Of a stretch of DNA of 64,000 bases, positions 39,533 to 50,617 are shown piece after piece (positions within the stretch are counted from its first letter, which is position 1; the number at the start of each line of letters is the position of its first letter). Below the pieces are notes generated by a model that was given only the letters and a program-made list of their open reading frames with translations, ran no database searches and was not told the origin of the DNA. The position numbers and the translations under genes were made by a program. Source of the stretch: Calliopsis andreniformis (Eukaryota; Arthropoda; Insecta; Hymenoptera; Andrenidae); assembly GCF_051401765.1 (NCBI RefSeq), contig NW_027480438.1, forward strand, positions 4,340,001-4,404,000, read 5' to 3'.

Positions 39533-39749
39533 CCTCAGTCCTCAAACCACAATCCTGAATCCTCAATCCTGAATCCTCAATCTTCAGCCCTCAGTCCTCA
39601 ACAATCACTTGTCAATCCTCAATCCTCACTAGAATATCCTCAGTTCAGAGCTTTCCATACGCAATACTCAATCTGCGATCTCCAAATCTCTATCCACAAA
39701 CATCAATTCTCATCACTCAACCCTCAACACTCAGTCCCCAATCCTCAAT
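39533..39749 (+). repeat. Landmark module, type A
   Basis: Anchor at 39631; copy of 36660. Confidence 0.92.
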
Positions 39750-39840
39750 CTGCAATCCTCAATCCTCAACACTCAATCCTCAATCCTCAACCTTCAATCC
39801 TCAATACTCAATCTTCAATCCTCAATCCTCAACACTCAAT

Positions 39841-40057
39841 CCTCAGTCCTCAAACCTCAATTCTGAATCCTCGATCCTGAATCCTCAATCTCCAGCCCTC
39901 AGTCCTGAACAATCAGGTGACAATCCTCAATCCTTAATAGAATATCCTCAATTCACAGTTTTCAATACTCAATACTCAATCTGCAATCTTCAAATCTCTA
40001 TCCACAAACATCAATTCTCATCACTCAACACTCAACACTCAGTCCTCAATGTTCAAT
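39841..40057 (+). repeat. Landmark module, type B
   Basis: Anchor at 39939; copy of 36968. Confidence 0.92.
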
Positions 40058-40497
40058 CCTCAATCCTCAATCCTTAATTCTCAATCTTCAATCCTCAATA
40101 CTCAATCTTAAATCCTCAATCCTCAATCCTCAATACCTAACCCTCAATCTTCAATCCTCAATCCTCAATCCTCAATTCTCAATCCTCAATCCTCAACCCT
40201 CAATCCTCAATCCTCAATCCTCAATCCTCAATCCTCAATCCTCAACCCTCAATCGTCAGTCTTCAAACCTCAATATTCAATCTTCAATCCTCAATCCTCA
40301 ATCCTCAATCCTCAATCCTCATCCTTCATTCCTCAATACCCAATCCTCAATCTTCAATCCTCAATCCTCAATCCTCAATTCTCAATCCTCAATCCTCAGT
40401 CCTCAGTCCTTAAACCTCAATCCTCAGCCCTCAGCCCACATCCTCAATCCTCAATCCTCAATCCTCAATCCTCAACCTTCAATCCTCAATCCTCAAT

Positions 40498-40714
40498 CCT
40501 CAGTCCTCAAACCTCAATTCTGAATCCTCAATCCTGAATCCTCAATCTTCAGCCCTCAGTCCTCAACAATCAGGTGACAATCCTCAATCCTCAATAGAAT
40601 ATCCTCTATTCACAGTTTTCAATACTCAATACTCAATCTGCAATCTTCAAATCACTATCCAGAAACATCAATTCTCATCACTCAACCCTCAACACTCAGT
40701 CCTCAATGTTCAAT
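40498..40714 (+). repeat. Landmark module, type B
   Basis: Anchor at 40596; copy of 37625. C' follows at 727 bp as in block I. Confidence 0.92.
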
Positions 40715-41224
40715 CCTCAATCCTCAATCCTCAATCTTCAATCCTCAATACTCAATCTATAATCCTCAATCCTCAACCCTCAATCTTCAATCCTCAATCC
40801 CCAATACTCAATCTTCAATCCTCAATCCTCAATCCTCAATCATCAATCCTCAATCTTCAATACTCAATCCTCAATCCTCAATCCTCAATCCTCAATCCTC
40901 AATCCTCAATCATCAATCCTCAATCTTCAATCCTCAACACTCAATCTTTAATCCTCAATCTTCAGTCCTCAATCCTCAATCCTCAACCCTCAATCCTCAA
41001 TCCTCACACCTCAAACATCAATACTCAACCCTCAGTCCTCGTCCTCAATCCACAACGCTCAATCCTCAATCCCCAATCTTCAATCATCAACATTCAGTCT
41101 TCAGTCCTCAATCCTCAATCCTCAATCCTCAATCCTCATTTCTCAATGTTCAATCAGCAATACCCAACCCTCAATCTTCAATCCTCAATCCTCAATCCTC
41201 AATCCTCACTCCTCAATCCTCAAT

Positions 41225-41441
41225 CCTCAGTCCTCAAACCTCAATCCTGAATCCTCAATCCTGAATCCTCAATCTTCAGACCTCAGTCCTCAACAATCAG
41301 TTGTCAATTCTCAATCCTCCATAGAATATCATCAATTCACAGTTTTCAATACTCAATACTGAATCTGTAATCTTTAAATCTCTATCCACAAACATCAATT
41401 CTCATCACTCAATCCTCAACACTCAGTCCCCAATCCTCAAT
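41225..41441 (+). repeat. Landmark module, subtype C'
   Basis: Anchor at 41323, preceded by CCTCCAT; partner of 10567. Confidence 0.92.
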
Positions 41442-42515
41442 CATCAATCCTCAATACTCAATCCTCAATCCTCAATCCTCAATCTTCAATCCTCAATACT
41501 CAATCATCAATCCTCAAACCTCAATCCTCAATCCTCAATCCTCAACCCTCAATCGTGAGTCTTCAAACCTCAATACTCAATCTTCAATCCTCAATCCTCA
41601 ATCCTCAATCCTCAATCCTCAATCCTCATCCTTCAATCCTCAATACGCAATCCTCAATCTTTAATCCTCAATCCTCAATCCTCAATTCTCAATCCTCAAT
41701 CCTCAGTCCTCAGTCCTTAAACCTCAGTCCTCAACCCTCAGCCCTCATCATCAATCCTCAATCCTCAATCCTCAATCCTCAATTCTCAATCTTCAACCCT
41801 CAACACTCAGTCCTCAATGTTCAAACCTCAATACTCAATTCTCAATCTTCAATCCTCAATACTCAATCTTCAATCCTCAATCCTCAATACTCAATCCTCA
41901 GTACTCAATCCTCAAACCGCAATCATCAATCCTCAATCTTCAATACTCAATCCTCAATCCTCAATCCTCAATACTCAATCCTCAATCCTCAATCATCAAT
42001 CCTCAATCTTTAATCCTCAATACTCAATCTTTAATCCTCAGTCCTCAATCCTCAATCTTCAATCTTTAATCCTCAACCCGCAATCCTCAATCCTCAATCC
42101 TCAATCCTCAGTCCTCAATCCGCAATCTTCAATCCTCAGCCCTCATCCTCAATCCTCAATCCTCAGACCTCAAACATAAATACTCAACCCTCAGTCCTCG
42201 TCCTCAATCCGCAACCCTCAATCCTCAATGCTCAATCTTCAATCATCAATATTCAATCTTCAATCCTCAACCCTCAATCCTCAATCCTCAATCCTCATTC
42301 CACAATCCTCGGACCTCAAACATGAATACTCAACCCTCAGTCCTCGTCCTCAATCCACAACCCTCGATCCTCAATCCTCAATCTTCAATCATCAATATTC
42401 AATCTTCAGTCCTCAATCCTCAATCCTCAATCCTCAATGTTCAGTCCGCAATACCCAGCCCTCAATCTTCGATCCTCAATGCTCAATCCTCAGTCCTCAA
42501 TCCTCAATCCTCAAT

Positions 42516-42732
42516 CCTCAGTCCTCAAACCTCAATCCTGAAACCTCAATCCTGAATCCTCAATCTTCAGCCCTCAGTCGTCAATAATCAATAGTCAATT
42601 CTCAATCATCAATAGAATATCCTCAATTCACAGTTTTCAATAATCAATCCCCATTCTTCAATCTTCAAATCTCAATCCACAAACATCAATTCCCATCACT
42701 CAACCCTCAACACTAAGTCCTCAATCTTCAAT
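42516..42732 (+). repeat. Landmark module, type E
   Basis: Anchor at 42614; partner of 12207. Confidence 0.9.
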
Positions 42733-42886
42733 CCTCAATCCTCAATCCTCAACCTCCAATCCTCAATACTCAATCTTCAATCCGCAATCTTCAATTCTCA
42801 ATCCTCAATTCTCAATCCTCAATCGTCAATCCTCAATCCTCAATCTTCAATCCTCAATACTCAATCTTCAATCCTCAATCCTCAAT

Positions 42887-43089
42887 CCTCAGTCCTCAAA
42901 CCTCAATTCTGCATCATCAATCTCCAGCCCTCAGTCCTGAACAATCAGGTGACAATTCTCAATCCTCAATAGAATATCCCCAATTCACAGTTTTCAATAC
43001 TCAATGCTCAATCTGCAATCTTCAAATCTCTATCCACAAACATCAATTCTCATCACTCAACCCTCAATACTCAGTCCTCAATGTTCAAT
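42887..43089 (+). repeat. Landmark module, type B, short upstream part
   Basis: Anchor at 42971; partner of 12564, but with TCTGCAT upstream and normal CTTCAAA in the core. Confidence 0.9.
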
Positions 43090-43634
43090 CCTCAATCCTC
43101 AATTCTCAATCTTCAATCCTCAATACTCCATCTCTAATCCTCAATCCTCAATACTCAATCTACCATCCTCAATCCGCAATACTCAATCCTCAACCCTCAA
43201 TCCTCAATCCTCAATCATCAATCCTCAATCCTCAATCTTCAATACTCAATCTTCAATCCTCAATACTCAATCTTAAATCCTCAATCCTCAATCCTCAACC
43301 CTCAATCCTCAATCCTCAATCCTCAATCCTCATCCTTCAATCCTCAATACCCAATCCTCAATCTTCAATCCTCAATCCTCAATCCTCAATTCTCAATCCT
43401 CAACCCTTAGCCCTCAGTCCTTAAACCTCAATCCTCAACCCTCAGCCCTCATCCTCAATCCTCAATCCTCAATCCTCAATCCTTAATCTTCAATCCTCAA
43501 TACTCAATCTTCAATCCTCAATCCTCAGACCTCAATGTTCAATCCTCAATGTTCAATCCTCAATACCCAATCCTCAATCTTCACTCCTCAATCCTCAATC
43601 CTCAATCCTCAATCCTCACTCCTCAATCCTCAAT

Positions 43635-43837
43635 CCTCAGTCCTCAAACCACAATCCTGAATTCTGAATCTTCAGCCCTCAGTCCTCAACAATCAGTTGT
43701 CAATCCTCAATCCTCACTAGAATATCCCCAGTTCAGAGGTTTCCATACGCAGTACTCAATCGGCAATCTTCAAATCTCTATCCACAAACATCAATTGTCA
43801 TCACTCAACCCTCAACACTCAGTCCCCAATCCTCAAC
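43635..43837 (+). repeat. Landmark module, type A, short upstream part
   Basis: Anchor at 43719; TCAGAGG-TTTCCAT is private. CGGCAAT and TGTCATC as at 13396. Confidence 0.9.
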
Positions 43838-44683
43838 CTTCAACCCTCAATCCTCAACCCTCAATCTTCACTCCTCAATCCTCAATCCTCATTCCTCAAT
43901 CCTCACTCCTCAATACTCAATCCTCAATCCTCAATTCTCAATCCTGAATCCTCAATCCTCAATCCTCAATCCTCAATCCTCAATACTCAATCCTCAATCC
44001 TCAATCCTCAGTCTTCAATCCTCAATACTCAATCTTCAGTCCTCAATTCTCAATCTTCAATCCTCAATACTCAACCCTCAATCCTCAATCGTCAATCCTC
44101 AATACTCAATCTTTAATCCTCAATCCTCAATCCTCAACCTTCAATCCTCAATCCTCTATCCTCAATCCTCTATCCTCAATCCTCAATCCGCAATCCTCAA
44201 TCCTCAATACTAAATATTCAATTATCAATACTCAGTCTTCAATCCTCAATCCTCAATCCTCAATCCTCACTCCTCATTCTTCAATCCTCAATACCCAATC
44301 CTCAATCTTCAATCCTCAAACCTCAATCCTCAATTCTCAATCCTCAATCCTCAATCCTCAATCCCCAATCCTCAATACTCAATCCTCAATCCTCAATCCT
44401 CAATCTTCAATCCTCAACACTCAATCTTCAGTCCACAATTCTCAATACTCAATACTCAATAATCAGACCTCAACCATCAATACTGAACCCTCAGTCCTTG
44501 GCCTCGATCCACAACCCTCAATCCTCAATCCTCAATCTTCAATCATCAATATTCAATATTCAGTCCTCAATCCTCAATCCTCAATCCTCAATCCTCAATC
44601 CTCAATGTTCAATCCGCAATACCCAATCCTGAATCTTCAATCCTCAATCCTCAATCCTCAATCCCCAATCCTCAATCCTCAAT

Positions 44684-44900
44684 CGTCAGTCCTCAAACCT
44701 CAATCCTGAATCCTCAATCCTGAATCCCCAATCTTCAGACCTCAGTCCTCAACAATCAGTTGTCAATTCTCAATCCTCAATAGAATATCATCAATTCACA
44801 GTTTTCAATACACAATACTCAATCTGCAATCTTTAAATCTCTATCCACAAACACCAATTCTTATCACTCAACCATCAACACTCAGTCCCCAATCCCCAAT
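44684..44900 (+). repeat. Landmark module, type C
   Basis: Anchor at 44782; starts CGTCAGT. The end has CATCAAC, ACTCAGT and doubled CCCCAAT, unlike other C modules. Confidence 0.88.
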
Positions 44901-44984
44901 GTTCAATCCTCAATACCCAATCCTCAATCTTCGCTCCTCAATCCTCAATCCTCATTCCTCAATCCTCACTCCTCAATACTCAAT

Positions 44985-45201
44985 CCTCAGTCCTCAAACC
45001 ACAATCCTGAATCCTCAATCCTGAATCCTCAATCTTCAGCCCTCAGTCCTCAACAATCAGTTGTCAATCCTCAATCCTCACTAGAATATCCCCAGTTCAG
45101 TGTTTTCCATACGCAATACTCAATCTGCAATCTTCAAATCTCTATCCACAAACATCAATTGTCATCACTCAACCCTCAACACTCAGTCCCCAATCCTCAA
45201 C
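44985..45201 (+). repeat. Landmark module, type A
   Basis: Anchor at 45083, 301 bp after C. TCAGTGT-TTTCCAT is private; TGTCATC retained; full 14 upstream heptamers. Confidence 0.9.
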
Positions 45202-46047
45202 CTTCAACCCTCAATCCTCAACCCTCAATCCTCAATCCTCAATCTTCAATCCTCAATACTCAATCTTCAATCATCAATCCTCAATCCTCAATCCTCAACT
45301 CTCAATCCTTAATCCTCAATCCTCAATCCTCAATCCTCAATCCTCAATACTCAATCCTCAATCCTCAATCCTCAATCTTCAATCCTCAATACTCAATCTT
45401 CAGTCCTCAATTCTCAATCTTCAATCCTCAATACTCAATCCTCAATCCTCAATCGTCAATCCTCAATACTCAATCTTTAATCCTCAATCCTCAATCCTCA
45501 ACCTTCAATCCTCAATCCTCTATCCTCAATCCTCTATCCTCAATCCTCAATCCTCAATCCTCAATCCTCAATACTAAATATTCAATCCTCAATACTCAGT
45601 CTTCAATCCTCAATCCTCAATCCTCAATCCTCACTCCTCATTCTTCAATCCTCAATACCCAATCCTCAATCTTCAATCCTCAAACCTCAATCCTCAATTC
45701 TCAATCCTCAATCCTCAATCCTCAATCCTCAATCCTCAATACTCAATCCTCAAACCTCAATCCTCAATCTTCAATCCTCAATACTCAATCTTCAGTCCTC
45801 AATTCTCAATACTCAATACTCAATAATCAGACCTCAACCATCAATACTGAACCCTCAGTCCTTGTCCTCAATCCACAACACTCAATCCTCAATCCTCAAT
45901 CTTCAATCATCAATATTCAATATTCAGACCTCAATCCTCAATCCTCAATCCTCAATCCTCAATCCTCAATGTTCAATCCGCAATACCCAATCCTGAATCT
46001 TCAATCCTCAATCCTCAATCCTCAATTCCCAATCCTCAATCCTCAAT

Positions 46048-46264
46048 CCTCAGTCCTCAAACCTCAATCCTGAATCCTCAATCCTGAATCCTCAATCTTC
46101 AGACCCCAGTCCTCAACAATCAGTTGTCAATTCTCAATCCTCAATAGAATATCATCAATTCACAGTTTTCAATACACAATACTCAATCTGCAATCTTTAA
46201 ATCTCTATCCACAAACACCAATTCTTATCACTCAACCCTCAACTCTCAGTCCCCAATCCTCAAT
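46048..46264 (+). repeat. Landmark module, type C
   Basis: Anchor at 46146; ACCCCAG upstream; ends CCCCAAT rather than CCCCAAA. Confidence 0.9.
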
Positions 46265-46480
46265 CTTCAATCCTCAATCCTCAACCTCCAATCCTCAATA
46301 CTCAATCTTCAATCCTCAATCTTCAATTCTCAATCCTCAATTCTCAATCCTCAATCCTCAGGCCTCAGTCCTTAAACCTCAATCCTCAACCCTCAGCCCT
46401 CATCCTCAATCCTCAACCCTCAATCCTCAATCCTCAATCTTCAATCCTCAATACTCAATCTTCAATCCTCAATCCTCAAT

Positions 46481-46697
46481 CCTCAGTCCTCAAACCTCAA
46501 TTCTGAATCCTCAATACTGAATCCTCAATCTCCAGCCCTCAGTCCTGAACAATCAGGTGACAATTCTCAATCCTCAATAGAATATCCCCAATTCACAGTT
46601 TTCAATACTCAATGCTCAATCTGCAATCTTCAAATCTCTATCCACAAACATCAATTCTCATCACTCAACACTCAACACTCAGTCCTCAATGTTCAAT
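46481..46697 (+). repeat. Landmark module, type B
   Basis: Anchor at 46579; CCCCAAT after the anchor and GCTCAAT as at 12564, but with the full upstream part (ACTGAAT variant). Confidence 0.9.
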
Positions 46698-46851
46698 CCT
46701 CAATCCTCAATTCTCAATCTTCAATCCTCAGTACTCAACCTTAAATCCTCAATCCTCAATTCTCAATCTTCAATCCTCAATCCTCAATACTCAATCCTCA
46801 ACCCTCAATACTCAATCCTCAATCATCAATCCTCACTCCTCAATCCTCAAT

Positions 46852-47068
46852 CCTCAGTCCTCAAACCACAATCCTGAATCCTCAATCCTGAATCCACAAT
46901 CTTCAGCCCTCAGTCCTCAACAATCGGTTGTCAATCCTCAATCCTCACTAGAATATCCCCAGTTCAGAGTTTTTCATACGCAATACTCAATCTGCAATCT
47001 TCAAATCTCTATCCACAAACATCAATTCTCATCACTCAACCCTCAACACTCAGTCGCCAATCCTGAAT
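46852..47068 (+). repeat. Landmark module, type A
   Basis: Anchor at 46950. AATCGGT upstream, TTTTCAT and CGCCAAT in the core are private changes. Confidence 0.9.
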
Positions 47069-48082
47069 CTTCAATCCTCAATCCTCAACACTCAATCCTC
47101 AATCCTCAATCTTCAATCCTCAATACTCAATCTTCAATCCTCAATCCTCAATCCTCAATCCTCAATCTTCATTCCTCAATCCTCAATCCTCAATCCTCAA
47201 TCCTCATTCTTCAATCCTCAATACCCAATCCTCAACCGTCAATATTCAATCTTCAATCCACAATACTCAATTTTTAATACTCAATCCTCAATCCTCAATC
47301 CTCAATCTTCAATACTCAATCCTCAATCCTCAATCCTCAATCCACAATCCTCAATCCTCAATCCTCAATCGTCAATCCTCAATACTCAATCTTTAATCCT
47401 CAATCCTCAATCCTCAACTTTCAATCCTCGATCCTCTATCCTCAATCCTCTATCCTCAATCCTCAATCCTCAATCGTCAATCCTCAATCCTAAATATTCA
47501 ATCCTCAATACTCAATCTTCAATCCTCAATCCTCAATCCTCAATCCTCACTCCTCGTTCTTCAATCCTCGATACCCAATCCTCAATCTTCAATCCTCAAA
47601 CCTCAATCCTCAATTCTCAATCCTCAATCCTCAATCCTCAATCCTCAATCCTCAATCCTCAATACTCAATCCTCAATCCTCAATCCTCAATCTTCAATAC
47701 TCAATCCTCAACACTCAATCCTCAATCATCAATCCTCAATCCTCAATCATCAATCCTCAATCTTCAATCCTCAATACTCAATCTTTAATCCTCAAACCTC
47801 AATTCTCAATCCTCAACCCTCAGCCCTCAGTCCTTAAACCTCAGTCCTCAACCCTCAGCCCTCAGTCCTTAAACCTCAATCCTCAACCCTCAGCCCTCAT
47901 CCTCAATCCTCAATCCTCAATCCTCAATCCTTAATCTTCAATCCTCAATACTCAATCTTCAATCCTCAATCCTCAGACCTCAATGTTGAATCCTCAATGT
48001 TCAATCCTCAATACCCAATCCTCAACCTTCACTCCTCAATCCCCAATCCTCAATCCTCAATCCTCACTCCTCAATCCTCAAT

Positions 48083-48299
48083 CCTCAGTCCTCAAACCAC
48101 AATCCTGAATCCTCAATCCTGAATCCTCAATCTTCAGCCCTCAGTCCTCAACAATCAGTTGTCAATTCTCAATCCTCAATAGAATATCATCAATTCACAG
48201 TTTTCAATACACAATACTCAATCTGCAATCTTCAAATCTCTATCCACAAACACCAATTCTTATCACTCAACCCTCAACTCTCAGTCCCCAAACCTCAAT
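48083..48299 (+). repeat. Landmark module, A/C hybrid
   Basis: The upstream part is type A (CCACAAT, CTTCAGC), but from TGTCAATTCTCAAT on, including the anchor at 48181, it is type C (CATCAAT, CACCAAT-TCTTATC), with CTTCAAA instead of CTTTAAA. This looks like a crossover or conversion within a module. Confidence 0.85.
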
Positions 48300-49221
48300 C
48301 TTCAATCCTCAACCCTCAATCCTCAATCCTCAATCATCAATCCTCAATCTTCAATACTCAATCCTCAATCCTCAATCCTCAACCCTCAATCCTCAATCCT
48401 CTATCTTAAATCCTCAAACCTCAATCCTCAATCCACAATCCTCAATTCTCAATCTTCAATCCTCAATACTCAATCTTAAATCCTCAATCCTCAATCCTCA
48501 ATCCTCAATCCTCAATCCTCAATCCTCAATCCTCATCCTTCAATCCTCAATACCCAATCCTCAATCTTCAATCCTCAATCCTCAATCCTCAATTCTCAAT
48601 CCTCAACCCTCAGCCCTCAGTCCTTAAACCTCAATCCTCAACCCTCAGCCCTCATCCTCAATCCTCAATCCTCAATCCTCAATCCTTAATCTTCACTCCT
48701 CAATCCTCAATCCTCAATCCTCAATCCTCAAACCTCAGTCCTCAATACTAAATATTCAATCCTCAATACTCAGTCTTCAATCCTCAATCCTCAATCCTCA
48801 ATCCTCACTCCTCATTCTTCAATCCTCAATACCCAATCCTCAATCTTCAATCCTCAAACCTCAATCCTCAATTCTCAATCCTCAATCCTGAATCCTCAAT
48901 CCTCAATCCTCAATACTCAATCCTCAATCCTCAATCCTCAATCTTCAATCCTCAATACTCAATCTTCAGTCCGCAATTCTCAATACTAAATACTTAATAA
49001 TCAGACCTCAACCATCAATACTGAACCCTCAGTCCTTGTCCTCAATCCACAACCCTCAATCCTCAATCCTCAATCTTCAATCATCAATATTCAATATTCA
49101 GTCCTCAATCCTCAATCCTCAATCCTCAATCCTCAATCCTCAATGTTCAATCCGCAATACCCCACCATGAATCTTCAATCCTCAATCCTCAATCCTCAAT
49201 CCCCAATCCTCAATCCTCAAT

Positions 49222-49438
49222 CCTCAGTCCTCAAACCTCAATCCTGAATCCTCAATCCTGAATCCTCAATCTTCAGACCTCAGTCCTCAACAATCAGTTG
49301 TCAATTCTCAATCCTCAATAGAATATCATCAATTCACAGTTTTCAATACACAATACTCAATCTGCAATCTTTAAATCTCTATCCACAAACACCAATTCTT
49401 ATCACTCAACCCTCAACTCTCAGTCCCCAAACCTCAAT
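49222..49438 (+). repeat. Landmark module, type C
   Basis: Anchor at 49320; consensus C. Confidence 0.92.
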
Positions 49439-49871
49439 CTTCAATCCTCAACCCTCAATCCTCAATCCTCAATCATCAATCCTCAATCTTCAATACTCAA
49501 TCCTCAATCCTCAATCCTCAACCCTCAATCCTCAATCCTCTATCTTAAATCCTCAAACCTCAATCCTCAATCCACAATCCTCCATTCTCAATCTTCAATC
49601 CTCAATACTCAATCTTAAATCCTCAATCCTCAATCCTCAATCCTCAATCCTCAATCCTCAATCCTCAATCCTCATCCTTCAATCCTCAATACCCAATCCT
49701 CAATCTTCAATCCTCAATCCTCAATCCTCAATTCTCAATCCTCAACCCTCAGCCCTCAGTCCTTAAACCTCAATCCTCAACCCTCAGCCCTCATCCTCAA
49801 TCCTCAATCCTCAATCCTCAATCCTTAATCTTCACTCCTCAATCCTCAATCCTCAATCCTCAATCCTCAAA

Positions 49872-50088
49872 CCTCAGTCCTCAAACCACAATCCTGAATC
49901 CTCAATCCTGAATCCTCAATCTTCAGCCCTCAGTCCTCAACAATCACTTGTCAATCCTCAATCCTCACTAGAATATCCTCAGTTCAGAGCTTTCCATACG
50001 CAATACTCAATCTGCGATCTCCAAATCTCTATCCACAAACATCAATTCTCATCACTCAACCCTCAACACTCAGTCCCCAATCCTCAAT
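49872..50088 (+). repeat. Landmark module, type A
   Basis: Anchor at 49970; CTGCGAT-CTCCAAA sub-lineage, 650 bp after C. Confidence 0.92.
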
Positions 50089-50179
50089 CTGCAATCCTCA
50101 ATCCTCAACACTCAATCCTCAATCCTCAACCTTCAATCCTCAATACTCAATCTTCAATCCTCAATCCTCAACACTCAAT

Positions 50180-50396
50180 CCTCAGTCCTCAAACCTCAAT
50201 TCTGAATCCTCGATCATGAATCCTCAATCTCCAGCCCTCAGTCCTGAACAATCAGGTGACAATCCTCAATCCTTAATAGAATATCCTCAATTCACAGTTT
50301 TCAATACTCAATACTCAATCTGCAATCTTCAAATCTCTATCCACAAACATCAATTCTCATCACTCAACACTCAACACTCAGTCCTCAATGTTCAAT
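50180..50396 (+). repeat. Landmark module, type B
   Basis: Anchor at 50278; CATGAAT upstream is private. The expected second B at 657 bp is absent. Confidence 0.92.
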
Positions 50397-50617
50397 CCTC
50401 AATCCTCAATCCTTAATTCTCAATCTTCAATCCTCAATACTCAATCTTAAATCCTCAATCCTCAATCCTCAATACCTAACCCTCAATCTTCAATCCTCAA
50501 TCCTCAATCCTCAATTCTCAATCCTCAATCCTCAACCCTCAATCCTCAATCCTCAATCCTCAATCCTCAATCCTCAATCCTCAACCCTCAATCGTCAGTC
50601 TTCAAAACTCAATATTC

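Larger units (their letters stand above)
35070..41011 (+). repeat. 2971-bp tandem duplication (two copies)
   Basis: Copy 1 is about 35070-38040 and copy 2 about 38041-41011. CTCTATCTTAAAT occurs at 35082 and again 2971 bp later. Anchors 36010, 36660, 36968 and 37625 pair with 38981, 39631, 39939 and 40596, all at offset 2971. Both copies share a CCTCAAA variant near 36324 and 39295 that block I lacks at its equivalent site near 8545. The few differences seen include ACGTCAG against ACCTCAG before anchor 38981. This is one of the youngest events in the window. Confidence 0.92.
31859..43930 (+). repeat. D-headed supra-block IV, expanded copy of block I
   Basis: Anchors 32571 to 34864 pair with 4793 to 7086 at offset 27778, and 36010 to 37625 pair with 8225 to 9840 at 27785. 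After a 2971-bp tandem duplication, 38981 to 41323 pair with 8225 to 10567 at 30756. E 42614, B 42971 and A 43719 pair with 12207, 12564 and 13396. Length differences are the absence of the 349-bp duplication and 12 heptamers fewer before 43719. Homology ends near 43930, where block I leads to the next D block and this one does not. Confidence 0.85.
43635..46362 (+). repeat. 1364-bp tandem duplication, older (two copies)
   Basis: A 43719 and C 44782 are repeated as A 45083 and C 46146; both pairs are 1063 bp apart and the copies 1364 bp apart. A double CCTCTAT signature near 44155 and 45525 is shared. Copies differ by more substitutions than the other tandem duplications (for example GTTCAGAGG against GTTCAGTGT, and ATTATCAAT near 44221), so the event is older. 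Confidence 0.85.
46363..48082 (+). repeat. Patchwork heptamer region
   Basis: It contains B 46579 and A 46950, then more than 1 kb without a landmark. Near 47300-47700 a third, more diverged copy of the double CCTCTAT segment is present (CCTCGAT, ACTTTCAAT). Near 47815-47900 the ACCCTCAGCCCTCAGTCC segment with CCTTAAA is doubled. The order does not match any other block in the window. Confidence 0.7.
48083..50396 (+). repeat. C-C-A-B block
   Basis: C 48181 to C 49320 (1139 bp) matches 17806-18945, sharing the CCTGAAT variant near 48890. C 49320, A 49970 and B 50278 then match 8225, 8875 and 9183 (spacings 650 and 308). The segment therefore joins pieces resembling block II and block I. Confidence 0.8.

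Noticed and set aside
45159..46073. 304-codon open frame
   Set aside because: Same cause: absence of CCTGAAT-type variants over 0.9 kb, spanning the 1364-bp duplication; not a gene.
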